Assembly: GCF_901000735.1 (NCBI RefSeq)
Contig: NC_081547.1
Coordinates: 21,762,838-21,826,837, forward strand
Length of the DNA stretch: 64,000 nt
DNA from: Corylus avellana
Taxonomy: Eukaryota > Streptophyta > Magnoliopsida > Fagales > Betulaceae
Reading direction: 5' to 3'
Within the stretch, counting starts at the first letter, position 1. Each line of letters opens with the position of its first letter. The notes beneath the pieces are model-generated. The model was given only the letters and a program-made list of their open reading frames with translations. It was not told where the DNA came from and made no database searches. Positions 36,001-45,440 of the stretch are shown piece after piece. Made by a program: the position numbers and the translations under genes.

Positions 36001-37834
36001 CTTTCACCAGCGCAAATTGGAAAGAATTGATCTATCTCACAATAACTTGAAAGGAAGCTTCCCCATTTGGTTGCTTCAAAACAATACAGGACTGCGAGAG
36101 CTAAATCTTCGAAATAATTCTTTCGTGGGTAAATTTCATTTGCCACTAGATCGATACGAGAGTATTGTGTCTATGGATGTCTCAGGCAATCAGTTGGATG
36201 GGCAACTTCAAGAAAATAGTGGAAAGATTATTCCATACTTAGTATATCTAAATCTATCCCGAAATCGTTTTGAAGGTTATCTTCCGTCCTCAATTGGTAA
36301 CATGAGTAATTTGGAGTTTTTGGACTTGTCCTTTAATAATTTCTCAGGAGAGTTAACAGTGGAATCGCTTGCCAATTGCACCTCCTTGACGATTTTGAAG
36401 GTATGCAATAATCGCTTTAATGGTGAGTTTTTCTCAAAGCAACTGAAGCTAGAAAATTTATTATCTTTGAAATTAAACAACAATCAGTTCACAGGAACTC
36501 TACCAGTTGTGCCTCTCATTCTATTTTATTTGGATATTAGCAACAACAATATGTCAGGAACAATTCCTAGATGGATTGTAAACAATACATATTTGTTGAC
36601 TCTTGACATGAGTAACAATTCTTTTGAAGGTCAGATTCCTTGTGGACAGAATTCACTTTACTTATTAGACCTTTCTCATAACTTACTTTCGGGATCTATG
36701 CCTTCTTGCTTGAATTTGCCTGCTAGGCACCTACGTTTGCAAGGAAACAAACTTACAGGAGCAATACCGAAAGTTGTTTTAAACTCATATTCAGCGTCTC
36801 TTTTGACGTTGGACCTTAGAGATAACAACTTTTCTGGTAGCATCCCTGATGAAATTGGTGCACTTTCTAGCTTAAGAATACTTTTATTGAGGGGCAATCA
36901 TTTCAGAGGTAGAATTCCAAGTCAGCTGTGTTGGTTAAATAAGATAGACATAATGGATCTTTCTAATAATTCTCTTTCTGGAAAAATACCGGATTGCTTT
37001 CACAACATATCCTTTGGAAAGACAGTTGTTAGTGATCATGCCTATAATAGATCTTCTAGTTTTGCTATTTCCTTGAACAGGAAAATAGCTTCAACATTCC
37101 AAAGGCTCATAGAATGGAATAATGAGGAAGATAACAAGTGGACAGAATATGATGATCAAGTTGAGATTGAGTTTGTCACAAAATACAGGTCTAACTTGTA
37201 CAGTGGTGATATCCTTGATTACATGTTTGGATTGGATTTGTCATGCAACAAGCTAACAAGTAGCATCCCACAGGAACTAGGAGAGCTATCTTCACTTCGT
37301 GCATTGAACTTGTCTTACAATCATTTGACAAGTTCCATTTCACCAACATTCTCACATTTGACCCTATTGGAGAGTTTAGACCTTTCCCACAACAATTTGA
37401 GTGGAGAAACTCCTTCGGTATTGATTGATTTGAGCTTTTTAGCAGTGTTCACTGTGGCTTACAACAACTTATCAGGTAAAGTTCTAGACATGAAAGCACA
37501 GTTTGCAACATTTGATAAGAGTAGTTACGAAGGAAATCCATTTCTTTGTGGACAACCATTAGAGAATAGTTGCACCAAAGAAGACAAGTCACATCCATCA
37601 CCACCAAAATCGTCAAATGCAAGTGAAGGGAAATGGTATGAAGTAGATCTTCAGGTCTTCTTTCCAAGCTTTACCGCATCTTATATTATTTTCTTATTGG
37701 GTACAGCTACTCTCCTTTATATTCATCCTTACTGGCAACAACAATGCTTCAATTTAATTGAGGATTTTAAGTATCGGTGTTATTATCCTATTTTTGACAC
37801 TTTAAAAAAATTGTCAAACCGTCTATATCCTTAG
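25433..37834 (+). CDS. RLP-B: LRR receptor-like protein (Cuscuta receptor/RLP1 type), probably functional
   Basis: Exons: 25433-25877, 27785-27937, 30771-30926, 31003-31158, 31247-31321, 31821-31976, (34151-34306), 34382-34456, 35208-35351, 35610-37834. Without 34151-34306 the sum is 3585 nt, exactly 1195 codons with the stop. Exon 1: signal peptide, then LRRNT (CFHEERIALLELKVFL...DCCGWERVTC). Small exons: 156 nt for two LRRs or 75 nt for one. The last exon holds the main LRR array, island, C-cap, membrane helix and short tail. Such RLPs have no kinase and are known to act with SOBIR1- and BAK1-type kinases at the plasma membrane; the ligand here is unknown. Odd points: exon 34151-34306 has lost its donor (GT to AT), but skipping it keeps the frame. 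A 75-nt exon expected near 32050 has been deleted. The exon type seen at 3997-4155 is missing. Intron 1 and the following exon are duplicated. Confidence 0.88.
26272..26667 (+). mobile_element. 5'-truncated LINE fragment with RNase H remnant, copy 2 (RLP-B intron 1)
   Basis: Identical in sequence to 20383-20778, including the poly(A) tail, at an offset of 5889. It sits in sense orientation in intron 1 of RLP-B. The duplicated intron segment at 29633-30770 lacks it. Confidence 0.85.
26682..26932. mobile_element. Foldback MITE family M2, copy 2
   Basis: Identical to 20793-21043. It is absent from the matching segment near 29900, where 'ggattatatata' joins 'ttagaattaagc' directly. Confidence 0.8.
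28385..30770 (+). repeat. Second copy of RLP-B intron-1 segment
   Basis: Matches 25905-27784: it starts at 'catatcaaatccctcttaaa', contains the hairpin 'aatcacgggtgtcccgcgtg', the motif 'gatcgttgtcgtcactgtgc', and the acceptor of exon 30771. It lacks the LINE and MITE M2 of the first copy, and carries its own Mutator-like insertion. The exon that follows (30771-30926) pairs with 27785-27937. Confidence 0.8.
28511..29632. mobile_element. Mutator-like TIR element (1.1 kb) in an RLP-B intron, possibly Pack-type
   Basis: Terminal inverted repeats of about 170-190 bp: the left end has 'gaattctcaatctagac' and 'cactgcccatctc', and the right end carries their complement ('gagatgggcagtg', 'cagattgagaatttg'). 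It is flanked by 'aattccctcc' (28501-28510) and 'aattccctac' (29633-29642), a 9-10-bp target duplication with one change. Other copies of this intron read 'aattccctccaccc' uninterrupted. The interior has CT-rich text, an ATG followed by codons for MASSPSSSSAKPYQNPYSV at 28749, and a related KPYQN segment near 28930. These look like a captured 5' end of a host gene, which I cannot name. It also holds 'ggccacccc' repeats. Confidence 0.8.
33013..33048. repeat. (CT)n microsatellite
   Basis: Dinucleotide CT/TC run of about 35 bases. Shorter CT runs lie at 28713-28733 and 30058-30079. Confidence 0.9.
33354..33702. repeat. Imperfect inverted repeat (foldback element)
   Basis: The left arm 'cactattttattatattcc' and 'acccttattctcttaaaaac' pairs with the right arm 'gtttttaagagaataagggt' and 'aatataataataataaaaaa'. 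No coding frame. Non-autonomous element by shape only. Confidence 0.6.
34151..34306 (+). pseudogene. LRR exon of RLP-B with destroyed splice donor
   Basis: The acceptor 'ctattacag' is intact, and 156 nt of open frame encode two LRRs (FESLSRLENLETLDL type; here K replaces E). After 'gcaaaag' the donor reads 'atatgttg', where the paralogues have 'gtatgttg' or 'gtatattg'. The exon is therefore expected to be skipped, or to run on to a cryptic donor. Skipping costs 52 residues without a frameshift. Confidence 0.75.
35610..37834 (+). CDS. RLP-B main exon: LRR ectodomain, island, TM helix, short tail
   Basis: The acceptor ttgatag ends at 35609; about 741 residues follow to the TAG at 37832-37834. 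LRRs run from DLCALKKLQELDLYHNLFEG. The island lies around DDQVEIEFVTKYRSNLYSGD. Four LRRs follow it, then the C-cap EGNPFLCGQPLENSC, a charged linker, one membrane helix (SYIIFLLGTATLLYI), and a short tail beginning HPYWQQQCFNLIEDFKYRC. No kinase. It is the intact partner of 8926-11102 and is a little longer through two extra LRRs. Confidence 0.95.
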
Positions 37835-38089
37835 ATATATTCAGTTTCCATGGACACCTATGGTGGTATTGATGATAGCTAGGTGTACATCTGATTACGA
37901 ATAATGGTTATTGTGCTCTAATATGAGACATGGTGTTCACTTGTATTTTCTTTCTTCTTTGTTGTAGTTCTTTGTCATTTGATAATGGATATTGTCTTTG
38001 TAACTTTAGTAGGCTTTTAAATTTATCAAGTCTCTACGATCTACGCCTAAAAGAAGAAAAAAAAATTACGAATAAGCACCTATTTTGAA

Positions 38090-38950
38090 TACTTTCACAT
38101 TAAACATTCAAAATTAAATATTTAAATTGGGATAGTTAAATTCTCCTTAATTATCAACTATGTTACATTAATAGATCAAGTGTAATGTAAAATAACTTTT
38201 AGGACACGACTTAATCGGTTAGGGACTACGCTTCATATAATGGAGGTCATTAGTTCGAATCTTTCAGGTTTTGAAAGACTAGCATTACTTCCAAAATTGG
38301 AGATATTGAAGTTTGGTTATATCATTATATCATCTTTAAGTAGACTTGCGTCCCTTAAGACATTGACTCTGGCAATAAATTCTTTTGAAGGTTGGAACAC
38401 AACTGCAGGTAATCTAATATAGCTGGCCTTCCTCCATTTATATTTATGCTTATCATCCCAAATCTCTCTTTAATTGTACTTAATCTCTGATTATGTTCAC
38501 TTCTTTGTTATCTCTTACAAATGCAATTAGTCTTGGTGGCAATTCTTACCCGGCGAAGATATATTTTGAATTTAAATTACTTGCGATTATGAAGTGATGT
38601 TGTCTAGAAATACTATTTCTTTCTTTGTTTTTTTTTTTTTTTTAATATATTTACTTTAGGTTTTAAAAGCTTGTCAAGATTGCCAAGATTGAAGAATCTG
38701 GAGACCTTAAATCTGAGTGTCAACAATTTCAACATAATCATCATAAAATCTTTGAGTGCAGTCAAATCTCTTATGAATTCTAGATCTTACTTTGAATCAG
38801 ATAGAAGGATCCTTTCCTGCCCAAAGTAGTTTAGAGAATCTGCAAGTAGTTTCAATTATTTTTGAAAATTTTTGTGTTGTTTTGTGGAGACATGGACAAG
38901 TTGGATTTTAGTTATAATGCACTCAATGGCTCCTTAAGAGAGAAAGAGAG
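38090..38950 (+). pseudogene. RLP-D: degenerate LRR-RLP scrap
   Basis: Bases 38090-38215 match the 5' flank of RLP-A (1180-1275), but exon 1 and intron 1 are missing. A 50-base SINE-like piece ('cattagttcgaatc' at about 38250) leads directly into exon 38268-38408 (GFERLALLPKLEILKFGY; 141 nt, good acceptor and donor). A second exon, 38660-38826, resembles the 156-nt type but has an extra base near 38780 (frameshift) and no GT donor ('aaag' then 'tagt'). A trace of the 75-nt type follows near 38890-38937. There is no main exon. Confidence 0.8.
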
Positions 38951-40926
38951 ACTCAAGTTTGAAATTTCCAATAACTTCATGACTTAGTTTTCTCACCTAT
39001 CTTTCACACTTCTATGTAATTGCTTCTTCAGTTAATGACACACGTCACAATTTGCTCCATGCACATTCAACTCTCTGTTTTTTTTTTTGGTTTTTTTGTC
39101 TTTTTCAGATTCTTTATTGCTCAAAGGTTTTAGGAAATATTATAGAGATTTCTTCCCCACTCGAAATGTTGAAAAATAATACGATATTCTTTATCTTTTC
39201 AAATTGAACATTAATGTATTTTAAATAAAAAAAATTTATATGTCACTCACCCTCATGTACAAAGCAACACTTTTAAATTATTTACTCATTTACAAAAACT
39301 TGGAATTTTCTTAAATAGAAAGTATTTTTATGTCCTCCCACGTACAGGAAGCAAAAGACGTTTGAAAATTTTCATTAAATTTCAACAAAATAAAAATAAA
39401 AATAAAAATAAAAATTCAAAATTAGTTAAGGAGGAATGGCTTTGTGAGAAAACTAATTGAAGCAGTCCAAATGTTTGAGAGCAAGATCCCTTAAATATAT
39501 AAATAAAGCTCCCAACGGTGAAGGGTTATTAGGCATAAATGCAACAGCTCTTATACTTTTAAAGGTAAAAATAAATTTTTTTTTTTTTTAACTCATATTT
39601 AATTATATATTATTATTTATCGTCAGTATAATATTTCACCATTTTATTCGGTGGATGTTAGTTCACAATAGGTAGAAGAAAGTTGAAATAAATGACGAGC
39701 TTGAGAATTATTTACTCATTTACAAAATCCATAAGACAATTTCTCCCTTTTTATAATTTTTATTTGAATCAACTATTGATGACATTTGGCCGCTATGACT
39801 TTCAAAACATTTTGGGTTCATTAGTGTCATAAGCTAAGCAAAGGATTGCACATAGAGCTAAGTCTCTATTACTTCTTTCTACAATGGATGGATAATTCGG
39901 GTTTTCAAGTGCTTTTCTACCTATATTGTTGTTAGTGTTTGTTAGTGTAATGTCTCCAAAAATGGTCTTGAGCAGTTTAGTAGGGTTACCGGCAATTGCC
40001 CAAATTTAGCTAATTGGTAGCTAACTAAGAAATCGCTTCTCTCTAGCATAGTCAAAGTAAACGCATAGGAATGTAAAATTAATAAATTTGTGGTATCTAA
40101 ATATATATATATATATATATATCCTATAATAAGACATAAGAGATATAAAACTTTACTAAAATCAAAATTGCACCAAAGCGAAATCCCCTAAATAATACAC
40201 CTTCCATAATCTAATTTTTATCCTATTTACAATTTGTTTTCTCATTTCCATGGAGTGACTAAAATTCACAGTTAAGAATTAATTACCCAAGAAGTAAAAA
40301 GAAGAAGCAGAAATCTTAGCTGAGACTGCTAAACAAATGTTAAAATTCATTATTTAGGTTATGTTTGGTGTGCGGAAACGCTGATTACCTAGGAATAGGA
40401 ATATGCAATTCCTCATCAAAAGACTTTCAATTAATTTTCTGAATTATACTTTAGCTTAAAAAACAGTAGTGTCATCTTGGTACGAAAGAAATAATGTCTG
40501 AAACATGAGATAAGTTTGTAGAGTCCACTATTGACTTATGTGGAGTTCACGTAAATCTACAAATATAATAGTTAATTTGTAAGATGAGATTGACTAAATA
40601 TGAAAAAAAATATTGACCTCTAGCATTTCTCCTTTCTAAATCTTCGTCCGATCTTTTTGTAAATCTGAAGTAGTCCGGAAAATGGCCAAAAAGAAGAATG
40701 GTGAACCATTCTTCCCAATCTGTTGTCTTCTTTTTATCTGCGAGGACAACTTTTCAGTGTGAAAATGGAACTACTATATCAACTCCTTCTGTGTCACAGC
40801 CAATAACAAACACGGAGATTATAGACCAACATTAAGACATTCTGATATTTTCTTAATAAATTTAACAAACATAAACAATATTAAGCTAAAAGGGAAAAAA
40901 ATATGACAAAAGAAACAAGAAAGCCC
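38951..40926. other. Degenerate RLP intron and spacer, no gene seen
   Basis: Bases 38940-39460 resemble RLP intron text at 5870-6130 and 32460-32830 ('tttacacatctttcat', 'gatttcttccccac'). The rest has no recognisable feature, apart from an AT run at 40100-40122. Confidence 0.5.
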
Positions 40927-40930
40927 AAAC

Positions 40931-41192
40931 CTGAATCTACATCAAAAGACTATTAAAAGTAGCAACTCCCTCCCCTGCATCTTTCTGCATTGAATCCAAC
41001 ACATCTTTGACTTGGAAACACATGCATTCCTCCATTTATGCCACCTCTTAAGTTCCAGATTAACCAAGTGTCTATTGTATCGAAAAGAGCATCCCCTGCT
41101 TTCACAGCCTCCTTAACAGCATCCACATTTTCCTTCAACCAGAGCAGCTAATTCACTGCACTGAAATAGGTGCTTATGGGCAGACCACACAC
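40931..41192 (-). pseudogene. Glycerol kinase pseudogene GK2 (two exons fused, two stops)
   Basis: On -: the acceptor 'ttgtgtag' ends at 41193, then the exon reads VCGLPISTYFSAVN, a stop (TAG, 41148-41150), and [20 protein letters not shown] followed by [20 protein letters not shown]. At about 41020 it jumps within 'gcatgtg' straight into the distal exon ([18 protein letters not shown]), skipping several exons that lie between them in an intact gene. A further deletion removes the part that GK1 keeps as [11 protein letters not shown] second stop (TAG at 40937-40939) replaces a glutamine codon just before the donor. The last exon is absent. It lies downstream of RLP-B/D as GK1 lies downstream of RLP-A. 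Confidence 0.85.
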
Positions 41193-41900
41193 CTACACAA
41201 AATGAGTTTTTCCCCCTCGTAATTCCTTCTCCAATTTTCTGTACAATTAAAACCACAAAAATCCAAATAAGGTACTCCAATTCATCCAGAAAAAGAACAT
41301 GTACTCTTATATTGATAAAATATAAAGAAAAATAGTAGTTAATATATTTAAGTAAATTCAAGCTCATTAGCTTAGACTTTTAGACTAGAGTAGTATCCTT
41401 ATATATATATTAATGTACAACGTCCTTCTCAAATTACGCTGGGATATTTTGTCCATATAGATGTTATGACTTGCAAGTTTATTATAGTTATTAAGATAAG
41501 AGTTGTAATATGTGGCCTTTTTTACTCAAATTTATGAATAAAATACTGATTGATCACTCTCTCAATATCCTTCTTTGATTAAATGGAGCTCCAATATTTT
41601 AACTCGGAATGGTGCAATCTTAATATGTTTATTTAACTTTGGATTCAGCTTCTATACGGTAGTTTGCACTACCGCATAGCTGCTGTAGTTGAAAACTGCA
41701 CCATTTTGGTGAAGTTTTGAACTGGAAATAATTGTGGGCTCCACCCACCTAATTGGTTTTTTTAAAAAAAAAAATAGAATAAACAAATCATTAAGAATTA
41801 AATATTATAAAACAATTAATAATTATAAAACAAAAACTATTAAACAATTAAAACAAAAAGCAAAGCAAATAAAAAAACCAAAGGGGCTCAGTCACCCTAG

Positions 41901-42973
41901 GGGGTGTTTGGCAACAGGCTGGAGTCAGCCTAAACGCTGTACATTCTCGATAATAGTGCTTTGTCAATACAACTCATCAGTCTCCCATTTATGAAATTAC
42001 ACTCTTGTCCTTCATTTTATTCCCCTTTTTTTTTTCCAACGCACGAAGGTTGCCCAACCTCTGTTTTCTTTCCTTTTTTTCCCGGGCAAGAACTCTGCCC
42101 CCAGCCTTCGTTTTCTTTCCCTTTTTTCCAGCGCACGAACTCTTCTCCCTCACACAATCTCCCCTGCGAGCCCATCACACTTTCACCCCCCAAATCATCC
42201 AACCATCAATTATTAATTCACACTCCGCCTCTTTAATTTTTTTTTTTTTTTGGGAGGGGGGTGTTCTCTACAATTGTAGCCCATAAAAACATCCCCCAGC
42301 TCCACTACCACTGACAACACCAGACTCAAACAATAACCCCAAATGTTTACCCTTTCATGAAAAATCCATCCCAGAAAGCCAAATTTTCCTTATAATTTCA
42401 CTTGCACGAGAAGTGAAATTTGATGAAGGCCACAAAGGGAAAATGGGAAAATGGTGGCCGGTCTCTTGTAGAGACTGTTCAATTCATTTCTTTCTCTAAT
42501 TTTCTTTCATTTTTTCTATCTAACCAAACAAGGCAAAATCTATATGCAGTACACAAGCCAAAAATCTATATGCAGTATCTTCGATCGTGATCTTGTGCGT
42601 GGGGGACGTTGAAGGATGGAGCGTAGGGGGTTGGGGGGGGGGGGGGACGCCTGTTCGGTGCTATGGGGATTTTCGAGGGAAAAAAATCAAAAAGTGAAGG
42701 ATGGAGCGGGGGGAGGACGCCTAGCTCTGTGCTTTCACTGCTTTAGGGATTTTCAAGGAAAAAAAAATCAAGAAGTGAAGGATGGAGCGCAAGGGGGACA
42801 CCTGGTTGTGTGTTTTGGAGATTTTCAAGGAAAAAAAATTCAAGAAGTGAAGGATAGAGCAGGAGGGCAATATGGTCAAAAGTGTGTGAAATTTTGAGGT
42901 TGAAAGTTCAAAGTTTATGGTCAACCGGTCAAATAGTAAACAGTATCTAGGACAAGGCTGTTGCCAAACGAAG
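41901..42973. mobile_element. Nested TIR element with minisatellite
   Basis: The ends 'gtgtttggcaacaggct' (left) and 'ggctgttgccaaacgaag' (right) are inverted repeats, and 'cctag' flanks both sides (41896-41900, 42974-42978). Removing it restores outer-element text 'gtcaccctagtgaaaatggg', which parallels the other arm. Bases 42612-42865 hold about three copies of a roughly 75-bp unit ('gattttcaaggaaaaaaa', 'gtgaaggatggagcg'). Confidence 0.65.
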
Positions 42974-43170
42974 CCTAGTGAAAATGGGGTGGCCGGCCAC
43001 CCTATTTTGGCCGAGGGGTGACGATCTTGCATGGCCGATTTGGAGATGAAAAAATCAAACCATGGTCATTGGGGTGGTTCGACTATCCCCAATAGGGTAA
43101 AATAAAATAAAAAAAAAATTTGGGTTTGATTTTTGGGCTGGCCGGACCACCCAAAGGGCCGGTTGCTTCT

Positions 43171-43475
43171 AGGTCTCTGGTTTCAAAGCTCAAGAGAGCT
43201 TACACTGCTCTACAAGCATGGAAATATGCAATCAAAGAAGACCCATTGGGGATTTTAGACACTTGGGTCGGCTCCGATATTTGTTCTTACAAAGGAGTCT
43301 TCTGTGCAGATTCTCAAGATGAGATGGATGCTTCGCCTGGCCTTGTTGTTGCCGGCATAGATCTCAACCATGCAAATCTTCAAGGCACTCTCGGCAAGGA
43401 GCTCTCTTTCCTCACCGATATGTCTCTGTTTCACCTAAACAGCAACAGCCAACAGGTTTTCAGGCTCGGCCACTC
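43171..43475 (+). pseudogene. Captured fragment of a leucine-rich-repeat extensin (LRX) gene
   Basis: The open frame reads LKRAYTALQAWKYAIKEDPL, then WVGSDICSYKGVFCADSQDE, VVAGIDLNHANLQGTLGKEL and SFLTDMSLFHLNSNSQQVFR. This is the N-terminal LRR region (LRRNT plus first repeats) of LRX/pollen extensin-like proteins, whose VGSD(V/I)C(S)YKGVFC and GIDLNHA signatures are distinctive. There is no start codon of its own, no signal peptide, no further LRRs and no extensin part. It lies inside the TIR element 41641-44089. It is unrelated to the RLP genes, although both are LRR proteins. Confidence 0.85.
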
Positions 43476-44439
43476 CCATACGTTCACTATTCAACACTTT
43501 GTAATTGTTTATATATAGGAGGACTAAATACAAACAGCTGGTATTCATTCAAAATCCAGCCTTCAAATCCTCTATTTAGTTTCAATTCTTAATTGCAAGT
43601 AAAAGAAGATGTGAATTGTTTTACCTGGAAATGAGAACAAGTGGATCTACTGGAAGCAGCAACACGTTTGAAGGAAAGGGAAGGGTGAATTTCCTTAAAA
43701 GTGGGTGTTGAGTAGGCATTTTCTTCTCAAAGTGGCCATTGGGGTGGCCGAACCACCCCTAGGCTCTCAACAAGGGTGCCCGGCCACCACCTGTGGCAAA
43801 ATGGGGTGGCCGGCCACCCCATTTTTGCCAAGAAATGGTTGGAGCCACCCCTTTAGTTTTTTTATTTGCTTTATTTTTTTGTTTTAATTGTTTAATAGTT
43901 TTTGTTTTATAATTATTAATTGTTTTATAATATTTAATTCTTAATAATTTGTTTATTCTATTTTTTAAAAAATCCAATTAAGTGGGTGGGGCCCACAATT
44001 ATTTCTAGTTCTAAACTGCCCCAGAACAGTGCAGTTTTGAACTATAGTAGCTATACGGTAGTTTGCACTACCGCATAGAAGCCGAATCCGATGCTTTAAT
44101 GCATTACATATTTTTCAATGACTTTGAAAGTCTTGAGTTGTAGGCCTGTAAATGAGCCGACACACTCGACAGTTCGCTCGATACCCGCTTGGCTAAGCTT
44201 GACTCGAGCTCGAGCTCGATACTGTACAAGCTCGCTCGTTACTATTGAAACTCGCTCGATTAGCTAGTGACACATACTCGGCTCGCTCGATTAAACTCGA
44301 CGGGGGCTCGTGAGTTCGACTCGTTTAAGTCGAGATCGTTTAAAGCTCGCCCGACTCGTTTAGGGCTCGCGAGCTCGACCCGATTATCGCTTGACCCGAC
44401 CCGACCTCACGAGAATGTAACTATGTTATAAATTAATAA

Positions 44440-45440
44440 TAATCATATATTTAATGTGTAAACAATTAACTAATTAAGGGTATAACTAGCATTATATTTA
44501 TATGGACTATGTTATTAATTATAAGTTTAATGTCCAATTCAAAAAAAAAAAAAAAAAAAAAAAAAAGGTTTGATGTGTACAATTAACTAATTAAGGGTAT
44601 AACTACCATTATTTTTAAAGAAGTAAGATCAGAGACACCCTGTGAAATTATGCATGGGCATTTAACCGAAGCCATAAAGGAACGTCTCCAAAGTTTGGAC
44701 CAGGCGATTTTCACCCACACCCGGAGAGAGGCGAATACGGCTGCCCACGAACTAGCTATAAGAGCTAGGACCCATGTCATAGATACAGTCAGGTGGACAT
44801 CCATCCCACCATGTATTTGTGGTATTGTAAGGCGAGAGGAACCAATTCCCTCTCTTTGATTTTGCTTTTTTGAGAATCAATAAAAGCATACGACTCTTAT
44901 TCTTCAAAAACATCAAAAAAAAAAAAAAAAACTAATTAAGGGTATAACTACCATTATATTTATATGGACTATTTTATTAATTATAGGTTTAATGTCCAAT
45001 TCAAAAAAAAAAAAAAAAAGGTTTAATGTCTACAATTAACTAATTAAGGGTATAACTACCATTATTTTTATATGGACTATGTTATTAATTATAGGTTTAA
45101 TGTCCAATTCAAAAAAAAAAAAAAAAAAAAAGGTTTGATGTCTACAATTAACTAATTAAGGGTATAACTACCATTATATTTATATGGACTATGTTATTAA
45201 TTATAGGTTTAATGTCCAATTCAAAAAATAAAAAATGTTTGATGTCTACAATTAATTAATTAAGGGTATAACTACCATTATATTTATATGGACTACGTTA
45301 TTAATTATAGGTTTAATGTCTACAATTAACTAATTAAGGTTATAACTAGCATTATATGGACTATGTTATTAATTATAGATTTAATGTGTACACAATTAAC
45401 TAATTAAGGGTATAACTAACATTATATGGAATATGTTATT
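44440..45440. repeat. Tandem array, about 100-bp units, inside the hAT-like element
   Basis: The unit contains 'acaattaactaattaagggt', 'ataactaccattatatttat', 'atggactatgttattaatta' and 'gtttaatgtccaattc' followed by an A run of varying length. About six to eight units, some shortened. A stray unit lies at 46370-46480. The A runs differ most between units. Confidence 0.8.
44613..44930 (+). mobile_element. 5'-truncated LINE tail (RNase H end) within the tandem array
   Basis: The frame 44650-44859 reads HTRREANTAAHELAIRARTH, a typical RNase H C-terminal motif of plant LINEs. Then come a stop, 'tgagaatcaataaaagc' and a poly(A) run ending at 44930. The 28-base sequence from 'aactaattaagggtataact' occurs at both 44585-44612 and 44930-44957, as for a target duplication, though the array itself repeats this text. 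Confidence 0.75.

Larger units (their letters stand above)
41641..44089. mobile_element. 2.45-kb TIR element carrying an LRX gene fragment
   Basis: Terminal inverted repeats of about 260 bp: left 'ggattcagcttctatacggt', right (complement) 'ggattcggcttctatgcggt'. Both continue through 'ataattgtgggc', 'attaagaattaaatattata' and 'aaacaattaataattataaa'. The long arms resemble Mutator-like elements. The cargo is an LRX fragment at 43171-43475, plus 'ggggtggccggccacccc' palindromes. A second element is nested at 41901-42973. I see no clear target duplication. The flanks match 51831 and 52586, so the insertion point is known approximately. Confidence 0.75.

Noticed and set aside
36277..37667. Antisense frames within the RLP-B main exon
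   Set aside because: These are shadows of a strongly supported LRR coding frame on +.
42017..43032. GC-rich and T-rich frames within the nested element
   Set aside because: They derive from the 75-bp minisatellite and homopolymers; no domain.
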